A stretch of 24,811 nucleotides of DNA from Rickettsiales bacterium (GCA_031284025.1 JAITAR010000012.1:1-24811), one strand, 5' to 3'; shown: positions 1 through 8,898, numbered from the stretch's first letter. Program-made: numbers and translations. Notes: generated from the sequence alone by a model not told the origin.

Positions 1-17
1 CAGACGAACACAGAACA

Positions 18-467
18 ATGGAATATAAGAAAGCTGGAATCCACGATGTTGGTGGCAAAGGCCGATTTTACGGCTATGCCAGCGTCTTCAATGTAGAGGA
101 TAGCTACGGAGACATAATATTAAACGGGGCCTTTTCCAAAACTCTTGAAAATCTGGGTAAAATAAGACTACTTTGGCAACATCACAGTGATTACGTTATC
201 GGTGAAATTGAAGTCCTACGTGAGGATGTCGTTGGTCTATATATAGTAGGGAAAATCCATCTGGATAGTGAACTAGGAAGTAGACTGTACTGCTATGTCA
301 TGAATAACATAATAAATGGCCTCAGCATAGGCTATAGAGTTGACAGCTGCACCTTTGATGCTAACGACAGAAGAATTATCAGGGCCATAAGTCTATTTGA
401 GATAAGTATAGTTACATTACCGGCAAACAAATTCTGTGAAATAATCAGCTGCAAATATTGTGGGTGA
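18..467 (+). CDS. HK97-family prohead protease, GTA/phage type (RcGTA gene 4-like)
   Basis: This is a serine protease of the HK97 prohead family (U35), which processes scaffold and capsid proteins during head assembly. The 149-residue protein has the family blocks in order: GYASVFNVEDSYGDII near residues 19-34, a catalytic His block LLWQHHSDYVIG (His55/56), a catalytic Ser in GLSIGYR (Ser103), and ISLFEISIVTLPAN (Glu128) near the C-terminus. It is short for the family and lacks a long C-terminal extension, as in GTA versions. No clear Shine-Dalgarno precedes the ATG, and the frame is open to the window edge, so the true start could lie upstream. Another frame open from base 2 ends at a TAA at 26-28 and could be the tail of an upstream gene such as a portal gene; I cannot confirm that. 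The next gene is convergent xseA, so no capsid gene follows. Family assignment is strong; the GTA rather than prophage origin is inferred from the gene-15 homologue 4 kb away. Confidence 0.85.
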   Translation: MEYKKAGIHDVGGKGRFYGYASVFNVEDSYGDIILNGAFSKTLENLGKIRLLWQHHSDYVIGEIEVLREDVVGLYIVGKIHLDSELGSRLYCYVMNNIINGLSIGYRVDSCTFDANDRRIIRAISLFEISIVTLPANKFCEIISCKYCG

Positions 468-505
468 TTTCTCCCCAGCATTCTGCAGAAATGTCCATAA
501 TGACT

Positions 506-1615
506 CTAAAGGACAACGGCGCTAAATTTTTTGTCGAGAATTTCTATCTCCAACAGATCGCCTGGCCTGAGATTTGTTTCGACTGTAACTATTTTGTCAT
601 TTTTGCGCACAAGGGCATAGCCCTGCCTAAAAATTTTTGCTCTGCTGAAGGCAGCTAGTCTACAGGAGAGACTGTCGAAAAGCAAAAATTTATTTCTGAG
701 GCCGCTACCGATTAGATACATTATCTTACTACGAGTGCTATCTATCATTTGTTCAGCTTCATCGAAAAGTAAAAGGGCATTTCTGAGAATTTTTCTGAAT
801 AGTAGATCGAACTTTATTTCAAAATCTTTTTTCAAAGGGCTTAGAAAACTTGCCACCGCCGTTGGCGTTGGCAATCTGAGATCAGATACAAAATCGGCTA
901 TAGTCCAGTCTATCTCGTGACCTATGGCTGTTATCAGCGGAGTCTCTGATTTGAATATCTCCCTGGCCAGTGGTTCACTGTTGAAGCACATTAGATCTTC
1001 CACAGAGCCGCCACCTCTAGTAATTACTATCACATCGACGAATTCTTTTTCGTTAAAATGGCGAATACCCCTGACTATGTCTTCGACTGCATCCTGACCC
1101 TGCACCGAAGAATGGTACAGAATCACTTCATCTAGAGGCAGCCTATCAGCCAAACAAATTTCTATATCTCTTATAGCTGCACCATTTTTGGCAGTTATTA
1201 GGCCAACTTTTCTAAGATTTTTAGGAATTGGCCTCTTTCTATCAAATAAACCTTCTGCCCTGAGTTTATTTTTTCTATCTTCGATGAGTCTGAGCAGACT
1301 GCCGGTACCATTTATTTCCATACTTTCTGCTATAATCTGATAAACTGACCTTTCTCCATATATCGTAAGTCGCCCCTGCACCACTAGGCTCAGACCATCC
1401 GCCAGTGCAAACTTCAGATTCGTAGGTGAATTTTTAAAAAATACCACATTCACCACAGCATTGCTGTCTTTTAGACTAAAATAGCTGTGACCATTAGAAG
1501 ATAATTTTAAATTACTGACCTCTCCCGCTACCCTTAGATAGTACAGAGCACCCTCTAAAATGACCCTGATGCTATCGACCAACTCCGAAACAGTGTACTG
1601 GGGAATTAATTGCAT
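506..1615 (-). CDS. xseA: Exodeoxyribonuclease VII large subunit
   Basis: This is the large subunit of exonuclease VII, which degrades single-stranded DNA with XseB in repair. The N-terminal OB-fold (about residues 1-100) starts IPQYTVSELVDSIRVILEGA and contains GEVSNLKLSSNGHSYFSLKD. The catalytic domain follows with GLITAKNGAAIRDI, VDVIVITRGGGSVEDL and PLITAIGHEIDWTIADFVSDLRLPTPTAVA, all family hallmarks. The protein is about 369 residues against the usual 400-450; the C-terminal coiled-coil region is compressed, while the terminal GYALVRK...LRPGDLLEIEI block is kept. I chose the ATG at 1613-1615 because the homologous N-terminus begins there; a longer reading would run into tRNA-Asp. There is no visible Shine-Dalgarno. 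The tRNA CCA end is only 29 nt upstream, so the two are probably co-transcribed. Confidence 0.95.
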   Translation of the reverse strand: MQLIPQYTVSELVDSIRVILEGALYYLRVAGEVSNLKLSSNGHSYFSLKDSNAVVNVVFFKNSPTNLKFALADGLSLVVQGRLTIYGERSVYQIIAESMEINGTGSLLRLIEDRKNKLRAEGLFDRKRPIPKNLRKVGLITAKNGAAIRDIEICLADRLPLDEVILYHSSVQGQDAVEDIVRGIRHFNEKEFVDVIVITRGGGSVEDLMCFNSEPLAREIFKSETPLITAIGHEIDWTIADFVSDLRLPTPTAVASFLSPLKKDFEIKFDLLFRKILRNALLLFDEAEQMIDSTRSKIMYLIGSGLRNKFLLFDSLSCRLAAFSRAKIFRQGYALVRKNDKIVTVETNLRPGDLLEIEILDKKFSAVVL

Positions 1616-1644
1616 ATATACCAAATAGCTATCGAAGAATATGG

Positions 1645-1721
1645 TGGCGCGAATGACGGGACTTGAACCCGCGACCTCTTGCGTGACAAGCAAGCGCTCT
1701 AACCAACTGAGCTACATCCGC
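1645..1721 (-). tRNA. tRNA-Asp (anticodon GTC), CCA encoded
   Basis: On the minus strand a full cloverleaf folds. The acceptor 5' arm GCGGATG pairs with CATTCGC with one G-U. The D arm is GCTC/GAGC, the anticodon stem is CTTGC/GCAAG around the loop TTGTCAC with anticodon GTC, and the T arm is GCGGG/CCCGT with TTCAAGT. The discriminator is G, as expected for Asp, and CCA is encoded at 1645-1647. It lies just upstream of xseA on the same strand and diverges from tRNA-Tyr. Confidence 0.96.
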
Positions 1722-1882
1722 AGTCATATATCGTACTCACACCACACCGGCCTCTACAACCAATCACTCGAAAAGTTTGATCATCACCCGGCCGCCGGAA
1801 ATATAGAACGAAATTACGAGAATTCAAGAAAAATCTTGAATTTAGAAGTATGGCTGCCCATCTCCGCCAATTCAGCTACTCA

Positions 1883-1911
1883 TTGCTTCTTGATTTTATA
1901 TTAAATAGCAT
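1883..1911 (+). promoter_or_regulatory. Candidate sigma-70-like promoter for tRNA-Tyr
   Basis: A -35-like TTGCTT (1883-1888) and a -10-like TAGCAT (1906-1911) are 17 nt apart and would start transcription roughly 19 nt before the tRNA. The -35 matches only half the consensus, so this is weak. Confidence 0.3.
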
Positions 1912-1936
1912 GCACAATGATAGATCCGAATCGTCT

Positions 1937-2022
1937 GGGAAGATGGCCGAGCGGTCAATGGCAGCAGACTGTAAATCTGCCCTCTCACGAGTTCGAAGGT
2001 TCAAATCCTTCTCTTCCCACCA
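1937..2022 (+). tRNA. tRNA-Tyr (anticodon GTA), CCA encoded
   Basis: This is a type II tRNA with a long variable arm. The acceptor GGGAAGA pairs with TCTTCCC. The anticodon stem GCAGA/TCTGC encloses GTA at 1971-1973. The extended variable arm lies between the anticodon and T arms, and the T arm is GAAGG-TTCAAAT-CCTTC. The discriminator is A and CCA is encoded at 2020-2022. The anticodon and the type II variable arm together identify bacterial tRNA-Tyr. It diverges from tRNA-Asp and precedes ftsK by about 130 nt. Confidence 0.96.
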
Positions 2023-2151
2023 CAGGGCGCCGGTGTACTATGGAATTATTTAGGCGCGCCAACGACGAATAGGATTTTGTCCGGCATTGGTTTTGCCTGT
2101 CAATTTTTCTGTCATTAGGTTTACATTAGATCAATTATCTCTTCAGCTTAG

Positions 2152-4530
2152 ATGCGAAAATTTCGTTTTGGAAAAGTTATAGACCTACTGCTGGGAATCT
2201 CCAGCATAGTGTTGGCGATTTTCCTATTCATATCGATTTTAACCTATAGCAAATTAGATCCATCATTTAATACGGTAGCGAGTTCCTCAGCTATCTTCAA
2301 CAAAATGGGTCTACCGGGGGCATACGTTGCGGACCTGGCCATACAATTATTTGGTGTTGTGTCATTTTTCCCAATTGTTCAATTTTTTTTGATTGGAGTT
2401 GGCCTCATTAGATCAAACAGATTCAAAAAATCGAATGGATTTGGTTTATACTCAAAGGTAATTGCCTCCATCGTATTCATAATATCCAGCTGTGCGCTGC
2501 TATCCAAAGTCTACCGTGGCAGAAATTACTTCGGCTATGAAACCTATGGTGGAGCCGTGGGATATTATGTAGGTAATTTAATGGTGTCTCTTCCAAACAA
2601 TTTTCTACTGCTATTATACTCTTCAGCGATGCTATGCTCTCTCCATCTGATGGTAGACTTTAGCCGCAGGCAACTTAATGACCTTGCCAAGGGTATCGCT
2701 AGAATAGCTAGCTCTGTCTCCAGAATTGTGGCTAAATTTGTTACTAGAATTTTCAAAGTGTTAGTTCCAGGATTTTTTTTCGAAAAGATAAAAAATGCTT
2801 TCAGAAGGCCAAAGCTTAAGGTTTCCGGGAAAAAGTTGGAGCAAGAAAATTACGGAGGCAGACCGGACAACCGTGAAAATAAAATGGAGGAAATGCGAAA
2901 ACATATGGACAACCTCAAAACTAGGGGCGATGACATCATAGATAAAAGTCAAAAAATTAGAGACAGTGCGAAGCCTGCTCTCCTGTCATTCCTGCTGGGA
3001 AAGAAACGACCTAGTTCTACGGATGGCTACAAACTGCCACCCCTTGAACTGCTAAATCTGCCAAACAGCGAAGAAATTACTATAACAAAAGAGGAATTAA
3101 AACTTCAGGCAACAAACCTTCTAAGAGTACTGAAGGAATATAAAATTACTGGAAAGATAATCAGTGTGAAAGCAGGACCAATAATAACTCTTCACGAATT
3201 CGAACCTTCGGCGGGAACTAAATCTTCGAGAATTATAGGCTGTGCCGATGACATAGCCAGAAATCTCAAAGTAGAATCGACCAGAATCTCTGTTATTCCC
3301 GAGAGAAATGTGTTAGGCATAGAGCTGCCAAACAAACGCAGAAATGTGATATTTTTAAGAGATATTTTAGAGCTCAGAGAATACAAAAATAGTGACTATG
3401 CGCTCCCAACGGTTTTGGGCTCCGACATTGCCGGTAGTCCTGTAATTATGGATCTAGCTAGAGCTCCCCATTTACTCATAGCCGGCACAACCGGCTCTGG
3501 CAAATCTGTCTGTGTCAATACTATAATCCTATCTCTGCTGTACAAATTTCGCCCGGAGGAATGCAAGTTAATAATGATAGACCCAAAAATGCTGGAGCTA
3601 TCCGCCTACGAGGGTATACCTCATTTGCTAGTGCCCGTAGTTACGGATTCTAAAAAAGCCATTGTATCGCTGAAATGGGTCGTTAACGAAATGGAAAATA
3701 GATACAGAGTGATGTCAGGCCTAGGAGTACGCAATATATATGGCTACAATGAGAAAGTCAGGCAGGCCATACGAGAAAATACGCCCTTTGGCAGTAAAAT
3801 CCTGATTGGCTACGACGAATACGGAGAACCGATTTATACAAATAGAGAGTTGGAAACGAGACAGATGCCATTTATAGTCGTGTTCGTTGATGAAATGGCC
3901 GATCTTATGATTACGGCAGGTAAAGAAATTGAAGCCCTGGTACAAAGAATAGCTCAAATGGCCAGAGCAGCTGGAATCCATATGGTCATGGCAACTCAGA
4001 GACCGTCGGTCGACGTGATAACTGGCGTAATAAAGGCCAATTTCCCTAGCAGAATTAGCTTTCTGGTTAGTTCCCGCATCGACAGCAAGGTAATTCTCGG
4101 AGAACAGGGGGCAGAGCAGCTGCTGGGGATGGGTGACATGCTCTACATGCAAAATGGTGGCAAAATAAGCAGAGCTCATGGTCCCTTTGTTTCAGACATT
4201 GAAGTTGAGAGAGTAGTTAATTTCATAGTAAAACAGGGATTCAAACCAGAATATGTGAAAACCATTATGGGTAACGAAGATTCTTCGGGTAGCGACGGCA
4301 GCGGCGAAGATAGTAATTTCGACATAGACATAGTGGGGCAAAAAGATGACGAGACATTGTATCACCAGGCTATAGAGATAGTAAAGAAGGATAAGAAGAC
4401 TAGCATAAGCTATCTACAGAGACAATTGCGCATAGGCTACAATAAATCAGCAAGTCTAATTGAAAGAATGGAGCGGGAAGGAATAATAAGTCCTATTGGC
4501 AGCGGTGGGAAAAGAGATATACTCAAGTAA
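2152..4530 (+). CDS. ftsK: DNA translocase FtsK
   Basis: FtsK is the septal DNA pump that clears chromosome termini and activates XerCD/dif recombination. This 792-residue protein has about four N-terminal membrane segments (near residues 8-30, 62-86, 103-120, 149-168), then a charged linker to about residue 300. The RecA-like motor follows, with Walker A GTTGSGKS near 445-452 and Walker B VVFVDEMADLM near 575-585, together with MARAAGIHMVMATQRPSVDVITG and SRIDSKVILGEQGAEQLLGMGDMLY. A winged-helix gamma domain occupies about 731-792 (YLQRQLRIGYNKSASLIERM). Length fits the compact alphaproteobacterial form. The ATG at 2152 gives a normal cytoplasmic N-terminus before the first membrane segment; no strong Shine-Dalgarno is seen. 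A hairpin downstream probably ends the transcript. Confidence 0.97.
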   Translation: MRKFRFGKVIDLLLGISSIVLAIFLFISILTYSKLDPSFNTVASSSAIFNKMGLPGAYVADLAIQLFGVVSFFPIVQFFLIGVGLIRSNRFKKSNGFGLYSKVIASIVFIISSCALLSKVYRGRNYFGYETYGGAVGYYVGNLMVSLPNNFLLLLYSSAMLCSLHLMVDFSRRQLNDLAKGIARIASSVSRIVAKFVTRIFKVLVPGFFFEKIKNAFRRPKLKVSGKKLEQENYGGRPDNRENKMEEMRKHMDNLKTRGDDIIDKSQKIRDSAKPALLSFLLGKKRPSSTDGYKLPPLELLNLPNSEEITITKEELKLQATNLLRVLKEYKITGKIISVKAGPIITLHEFEPSAGTKSSRIIGCADDIARNLKVESTRISVIPERNVLGIELPNKRRNVIFLRDILELREYKNSDYALPTVLGSDIAGSPVIMDLARAPHLLIAGTTGSGKSVCVNTIILSLLYKFRPEECKLIMIDPKMLELSAYEGIPHLLVPVVTDSKKAIVSLKWVVNEMENRYRVMSGLGVRNIYGYNEKVRQAIRENTPFGSKILIGYDEYGEPIYTNRELETRQMPFIVVFVDEMADLMITAGKEIEALVQRIAQMARAAGIHMVMATQRPSVDVITGVIKANFPSRISFLVSSRIDSKVILGEQGAEQLLGMGDMLYMQNGGKISRAHGPFVSDIEVERVVNFIVKQGFKPEYVKTIMGNEDSSGSDGSGEDSNFDIDIVGQKDDETLYHQAIEIVKKDKKTSISYLQRQLRIGYNKSASLIERMEREGIISPIGSGGKRDILK

Positions 4531-4581
4531 TACCCCTTTTAGCCCGATGTCCACTAGACACTACTATTTTTTCGCTGTCTG

Positions 4582-4637
4582 AAAATAATTGCTTACAATT
4601 GATAGAAAACACTACTCCCCTCACAGCAATTATTTTT
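4582..4637 (+). terminator. Inverted repeat with T-run, likely ftsK terminator
   Basis: AAAATAATTGCT (4582-4593) and AGCAATTATTTT (4625-4636) are perfect 12-bp inverted copies separated by 31 nt, and the right arm ends in a T run. It lies about 50 nt after ftsK and 38 nt before the next start codon. The loop is long for an intrinsic terminator, so an operator or leader structure for the downstream gene is an alternative. Confidence 0.5.
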
Positions 4638-4675
4638 GCAAAATTTTCTAACTATTCTTCACTTTCGCCATTGAT

Positions 4676-7600
4676 ATGACAACTTTTATTTTTACTCGGG
4701 CACTTAACGCTATAAATAGCAGGAAAGAAGGCGCCATAAATGCTTTCAATTCTTCTCCCGTTGGAGAGATTATAAACTATCTACAGCCAAAAACAAAATG
4801 GAAGAAAGATAAAATCAGTGGCAGACTTTCTGAGATTTCCATACAGACGTCTACCTACAGTAAAGTTATACCCATGGTCTACGGTAAAAATAAGCTGGCT
4901 GGCAATGTGCTATGGCTTGGAACGGTCCAGGAAGTTGTAAATAACAATACAACATCGGTGAATGTGGGTAAAGGGCAAAAAATTAAGCAGACAAGTATAG
5001 ATTATTTCTACTTCCTAAGTTTTGCCATAGCTATCTGTGCTGGAGAGATAGCTAGTCTGGAAAATGTGTGGGCGGATACAACACTTTTGAATTTGGCCAA
5101 CTATAGTCACAGATTCTATAGTGGAACATCTACACAGCTGCCAGATACTCTTATAGAATCTGTCGAAGGCAGTGGAAATGTGTCGGCCTACAGAGACATT
5201 AGCTATATAGTTTTTGAAAATTTTCCTCTCAGCGAATTTAATAACAGAATTCCAAATTTTCTGTTTGAAGTCGTTAGAAAAAATGAAATCGATAGTGGCA
5301 GTCCAACTAGTCTAGAAAATTGCCTTGGGGGAATAAATATAGTTCCTCCCTGCGGAGAATATACTTTAAATACCACTAGCCAATATAAAGCTGGAGAACA
5401 ATTTGCTCCCAATTTTTTAGATACAGCCAATGGTCTATGGTATCCACTGAACAGAAATAACAATAGTGGTTCCACCGACTCTACACTAGCACTTAGCCAA
5501 CTGACCAGTAGACTAGCGAACTGCCAATGGTTTTCTGTACAGACGGCATTTTTTGGCAATAGTTTGGACATTTCCAGCTGCACCATAACTCCACGAGTTT
5601 CATTTAACTACTTTGACACCGGTTATCCAATTTTTACTGCGCCCGATCCCTACCATATAGGAAGTAGCTGGAATAGGTATAATTCTCCTATGCTAGGAAC
5701 AAATTACTATGGCAGCCCGAGATTTTTTAGTGGTTCTAGCAGCGATGAAAGTATCGTTAGTTTTTTTCAAAGGCTGAAAAGCATGGGAAAAAATACGGTA
5801 TTCCATCCAAAAATTTTGATGGATATGGAGGGTATTCCATCGAGCAAGCTATTGTCGGGAAATATCACCGATATCGCTAATTTTTTTACAAAAACTAACG
5901 GCTATAATGCGTTTATACTACACTATGCAAATCTTCTAAAAGATTATCTAGATGTTTTCCTTATAGGAAGTGAATTGACTGGTCTCACATCGCTGAGAAA
6001 TGATGGCGGTGGATTTCCGGCCGTTGATAGCCTTATAGATTTGGCGGGACAGGTCAGAACCATTGTCGGCAGCGGTGTGAAAATTAGCTATGCCGCAGGC
6101 TATAGAGAATACCACAGCGTAGATGACTGGTATGCTCTGGATAAATTGTGGGCTTCAAACTATATAGACTTTGTAGGCATAAACGCCTATTTTCCTCTGA
6201 CCAATTCACCCCAGGATGGTATAACTAAAGATTCCATCAAAAATGGCTGGTTTAGTGGGGAGGGCTACGACTACATTACGGTGGGTGGCTCAGAAATGGC
6301 CGTAAACCAAAGCAAAGCTTATAAGAATATGAATTACTGGTGGTCCCATGGCCACACAAATCCAAATGGAACGACGAGCAATTGGATCCCGGAGAGCAAA
6401 AAAATATGGTTCACCGAGTATGGATTCCGCTCCCTGGACTGTTCTACCAATGAACCCTACAAAGGTGTAGGTAGCCTGCCGAAATATTCTTCCGGCAGTA
6501 GCGACTTTTACAGCCAAAGAATAGCTATAGAGGCTACAGAGGAGGTCTTTGCCAACAGCGCTATGGTAGAACGTAAACTAGTTTACTGCTGGGATATCAG
6601 ACCCTATCCATTTTTTCCAAATAGGACTGATCTATGGCCTGATGGCTCCAGTTGGCAGCAGGACTATTGTCTTAATGGCAAAACGGGCATTTCAAATGCA
6701 AATGTACTAATATATCAGCTTTTCAAGGATGCAGATATAGACGAGGAACTTATAGAGAACGTGAACGTCGATGAGTTCATCGATGGCTTTGTGATAAATG
6801 ACAGCATGTCTGTCAGGGATGCTCTGTACCTTCTGCAGAAAGTGTATTTTTTTGATTGTGTAGAAAATGGCGATAAAATAAGTTTTATATCAACCAAAGT
6901 GGCCTCCAGAAACAGCTATGACATCACAGAAATATATGACGACGAACTTATAGCCTCTAACCAGAATAATTCAAAAAAATTCGTCACCACTACCATCGCT
7001 GCCATCGACGATATGCCGAAGAGACTTAGTCTAATCTTCCTAGATAAGAACAACAACTATGATACGACCTCTGTCTATGCGGAGAGAATCTGCAGGGAGA
7101 GCAATAAATGTGATGTGGAGACACTACCAATGGTTTTGGATCTGGAAAAGGCCAGAAATATCGCCGAAATATCCCTCTACAGTTCATGGCTAGATAGAAT
7201 TGCATTCGACTTCATTCTTCCGCTTAAATACCTGTACCTCAATTGCTCCGATCTGATAAAGCTGCAGGTGGCTGACGAAGGTGCACACATCCTAAAAATC
7301 AAGACTATAGTTCTAGAAAATAATGTTTTAAAAATTCATTCCACAGAATTTAATGCCCGAATCTACGAATACATTAAAAATGAATTGCCGGAGCCGGCTC
7401 CCGAAATAGTCGGCGAGGTGGGAGACACAAATCTGAGAATTTTCGAAATACCAGCTATTTCACTGGAGATGCTGGATAAAATATACGTGTTTTTTGCGCT
7501 GAATGGTCAATTCGTAAACTGGCCTGGAGCTAATTTATATTTCTCAAATAACAACAGAAAAAGCTACGAGTCTATCGGAGAACTAACCGCCAATTCTATG

Positions 7601-8344
7601 TCAGGAAGAGTAATTAACAGTGCCGTAGCAACCAGACCCTACTACTTTGATAATCTAAATAGACTTAGAATATCATTTCATGGAGCCATCGATGTGAGTC
7701 TATTAGAAAATATTGACGACCTGGAACTCTACGGCGGAAAGAATAGAGCGCTCTACGCCAATGAAATCATACAGTTTAAAAATATAGTGCTAAATCCCGA
7801 CGGTTCCTACAGCATTTCCGGATTGCTGAGAGGTCTCTACGGCACCGAAGAGGAAATTTATCGTCACAAAAGCGGTGATAAATTTCTAATTCTGAATAAC
7901 AATCTATTGTCGCAGGAATTTTCCAATGACAAAATCAATTTTGAATTTTCCTACAAAGCCGTTACCTTCGACAGAGATATCTCCAAAGCCGCTACACAAA
8001 TATACAGCGTAAAGGGGAAAAATTTGGAACCTCTTGCTCCCTGTCATTTTAAATATAAATTGACTGAAAATATTCTGACCATGAACTGGGAAAGTAGGCG
8101 GAGAGGCTATCGCAACTGGACTAGTGGGATCACCGACGACGATTTGGGCGACACAGGCGAAAAATACTATCTGGAAATTTTTAGAGAGGAAATTTTGCTA
8201 GATAAGATCTCCACCAATGAACGACAATGCGAGTATATCATGGGAGAAGATGAACTAGCACCAACAAAAATCAAACTGTGCCAGATAAATGACCTGTTCG
8301 GCAGAGGAAAATTTCTGGAAATGCATCTGTTCTATACTCTGTGA
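4676..8344 (+). CDS. GTA TIM-barrel tail/host-specificity protein (RcGTA gene 15 family)
   Basis: This 1222-residue protein matches the large baseplate/tail-tip protein of gene transfer agents (GTA_TIM and phage-tail_3 families), which sits at the tip of the tail and contacts recipient cells. The N-terminus has the tail-type block SEISIQTSTYSKVIPMVYGKNKLAGNVLW in short pieces, then FLSFAIAICAGEIASLENVWAD and a PAY-RG-like block before FENFPLSEFNNRIPNFLFEV. A TIM-barrel-like region covers roughly residues 370-680, with VDDWYALDKLWASNYIDFVG, INAYFPL and the diagnostic IWFTEYGFRSLDC near 573-585. Tail-protein domains follow, including SGLLRGLYGTEEEI near residue 1045. It is intact and a typical length. 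Its neighbours are ftsK and virB2, not other GTA genes. Function in this organism is inferred from family membership; particle production is not shown. Confidence 0.92.
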   Translation: MTTFIFTRALNAINSRKEGAINAFNSSPVGEIINYLQPKTKWKKDKISGRLSEISIQTSTYSKVIPMVYGKNKLAGNVLWLGTVQEVVNNNTTSVNVGKGQKIKQTSIDYFYFLSFAIAICAGEIASLENVWADTTLLNLANYSHRFYSGTSTQLPDTLIESVEGSGNVSAYRDISYIVFENFPLSEFNNRIPNFLFEVVRKNEIDSGSPTSLENCLGGINIVPPCGEYTLNTTSQYKAGEQFAPNFLDTANGLWYPLNRNNNSGSTDSTLALSQLTSRLANCQWFSVQTAFFGNSLDISSCTITPRVSFNYFDTGYPIFTAPDPYHIGSSWNRYNSPMLGTNYYGSPRFFSGSSSDESIVSFFQRLKSMGKNTVFHPKILMDMEGIPSSKLLSGNITDIANFFTKTNGYNAFILHYANLLKDYLDVFLIGSELTGLTSLRNDGGGFPAVDSLIDLAGQVRTIVGSGVKISYAAGYREYHSVDDWYALDKLWASNYIDFVGINAYFPLTNSPQDGITKDSIKNGWFSGEGYDYITVGGSEMAVNQSKAYKNMNYWWSHGHTNPNGTTSNWIPESKKIWFTEYGFRSLDCSTNEPYKGVGSLPKYSSGSSDFYSQRIAIEATEEVFANSAMVERKLVYCWDIRPYPFFPNRTDLWPDGSSWQQDYCLNGKTGISNANVLIYQLFKDADIDEELIENVNVDEFIDGFVINDSMSVRDALYLLQKVYFFDCVENGDKISFISTKVASRNSYDITEIYDDELIASNQNNSKKFVTTTIAAIDDMPKRLSLIFLDKNNNYDTTSVYAERICRESNKCDVETLPMVLDLEKARNIAEISLYSSWLDRIAFDFILPLKYLYLNCSDLIKLQVADEGAHILKIKTIVLENNVLKIHSTEFNARIYEYIKNELPEPAPEIVGEVGDTNLRIFEIPAISLEMLDKIYVFFALNGQFVNWPGANLYFSNNNRKSYESIGELTANSMSGRVINSAVATRPYYFDNLNRLRISFHGAIDVSLLENIDDLELYGGKNRALYANEIIQFKNIVLNPDGSYSISGLLRGLYGTEEEIYRHKSGDKFLILNNNLLSQEFSNDKINFEFSYKAVTFDRDISKAATQIYSVKGKNLEPLAPCHFKYKLTENILTMNWESRRRGYRNWTSGITDDDLGDTGEKYYLEIFREEILLDKISTNERQCEYIMGEDELAPTKIKLCQINDLFGRGKFLEMHLFYTL

Positions 8345-8476
8345 AAATATTATTTTCATTATAATGAAAAATTAATCCAAAACACGACTATTGATAAATC
8401 TCAGATTGTCATAATAATATCGCATTCTCGCCGTATTCTAAGGCAAAATTTTTTGTTGGAATTAATATAATTTATC

Positions 8477-8489
8477 ACTTGATTATTAA
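8477..8489. repeat. Left arm of inverted repeat flanking virB2
   Basis: ACTTGATTATTAA here is the exact reverse complement of TTAATAATCAAGT at 8918-8930; its last 12 bases also match 8895-8906. It lies just after a perfect TATAAT (8466-8471) in the 191-nt spacer before virB2, near where transcription might begin. No matching -35 is seen for that TATAAT, and the rest of the spacer is featureless AT-rich DNA. Confidence 0.5.
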
Positions 8490-8535
8490 AATAATTAATA
8501 TATTTCTTTATTTAGCTTCAATAACAATATTTTTT

Positions 8536-8898
8536 ATGAAAAAGTTTCTTATGTTAATGTTTCTAGTTTTTTTTATGGGAATTTTCGCCGTAGGTACTGT
8601 GAATGCTGATGGTAGTGGTAGTGGTAGTGGCGATGGTGGTGGTAATACTGACATTGAGGCAGTAAAAACCGATGTCAAAATGTTGGATTTGATCTGTAAT
8701 GTCCTGGGATTCGTAACCGGCAGTGTAGGAAAAGCTCTAGCTGCCTTTGTCTGTGCCGGTACGGCGTTGGCCTTTCTTGCGGGAAAAGTTTCTTGGACTC
8801 TTGTGCTGACCTTTACTCTTGGAATGGCCTGTATCTTCGGAGCTCCTACTATAATTAAGGTATTTACCAATAGCGATACTGCGGCCTGTGAACCTTAA
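8536..8898 (+). CDS. virB2: VirB2/TrbC-family type IV secretion pilin
   Basis: This is the major pilin of a VirB-type (rickettsial rvh) type IV secretion system. From the ATG at 8536 it encodes 120 residues. A Lys-rich start and hydrophobic signal peptide probably end near VNA (residue 24), followed by a Gly/Ser/Asp stretch (residues 25-37). Two hydrophobic segments carry the family sequence ICNVLGFVTGSVGKALAAFV, then FLAGKVSWTLVL and FGAPTIIKVF. I rejected the upstream TTG at 8479 because it would put a second hydrophobic stretch ahead of a good signal peptide. No clear Shine-Dalgarno is present. Cysteines occur in both hydrophobic segments and at the C-terminus. No other VirB gene is adjacent, consistent with scattered rickettsial VirB2 genes. 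Repeats flank it on both sides. Confidence 0.88.
   Translation: MKKFLMLMFLVFFMGIFAVGTVNADGSGSGSGDGGGNTDIEAVKTDVKMLDLICNVLGFVTGSVGKALAAFVCAGTALAFLAGKVSWTLVLTFTLGMACIFGAPTIIKVFTNSDTAACEP
8611..8643 (+). repeat. GGT-AGT hexanucleotide tandem run inside virB2
   Basis: Three perfect copies of GGTAGT are followed by GGC-GAT and three GGT codons, encoding GSGSGSGDGGG right after the predicted signal-peptide cleavage site. The six-base period keeps the frame if copy number changes. Confidence 0.75.

Noticed and set aside
1616..1693. Upstream extension of xseA to a longer N-terminus
   Set aside because: The extra residues come from reading through tRNA-Asp; the homologous N-terminus begins at the ATG at 1613-1615.
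3721..4179. 152-codon minus-strand frame inside ftsK
   Set aside because: It is the antisense of the conserved FtsK motor domain, whose motifs are unambiguous.
8345..8381. Short AT hairpin after the GTA gene as a terminator
   Set aside because: The seven-pair stem TTTTCAT/ATGAAAA is almost all A-T and expected by chance in this composition.
8479..8535. TTG start for virB2 19 codons upstream
   Set aside because: It would place a second hydrophobic stretch ahead of a good signal peptide.
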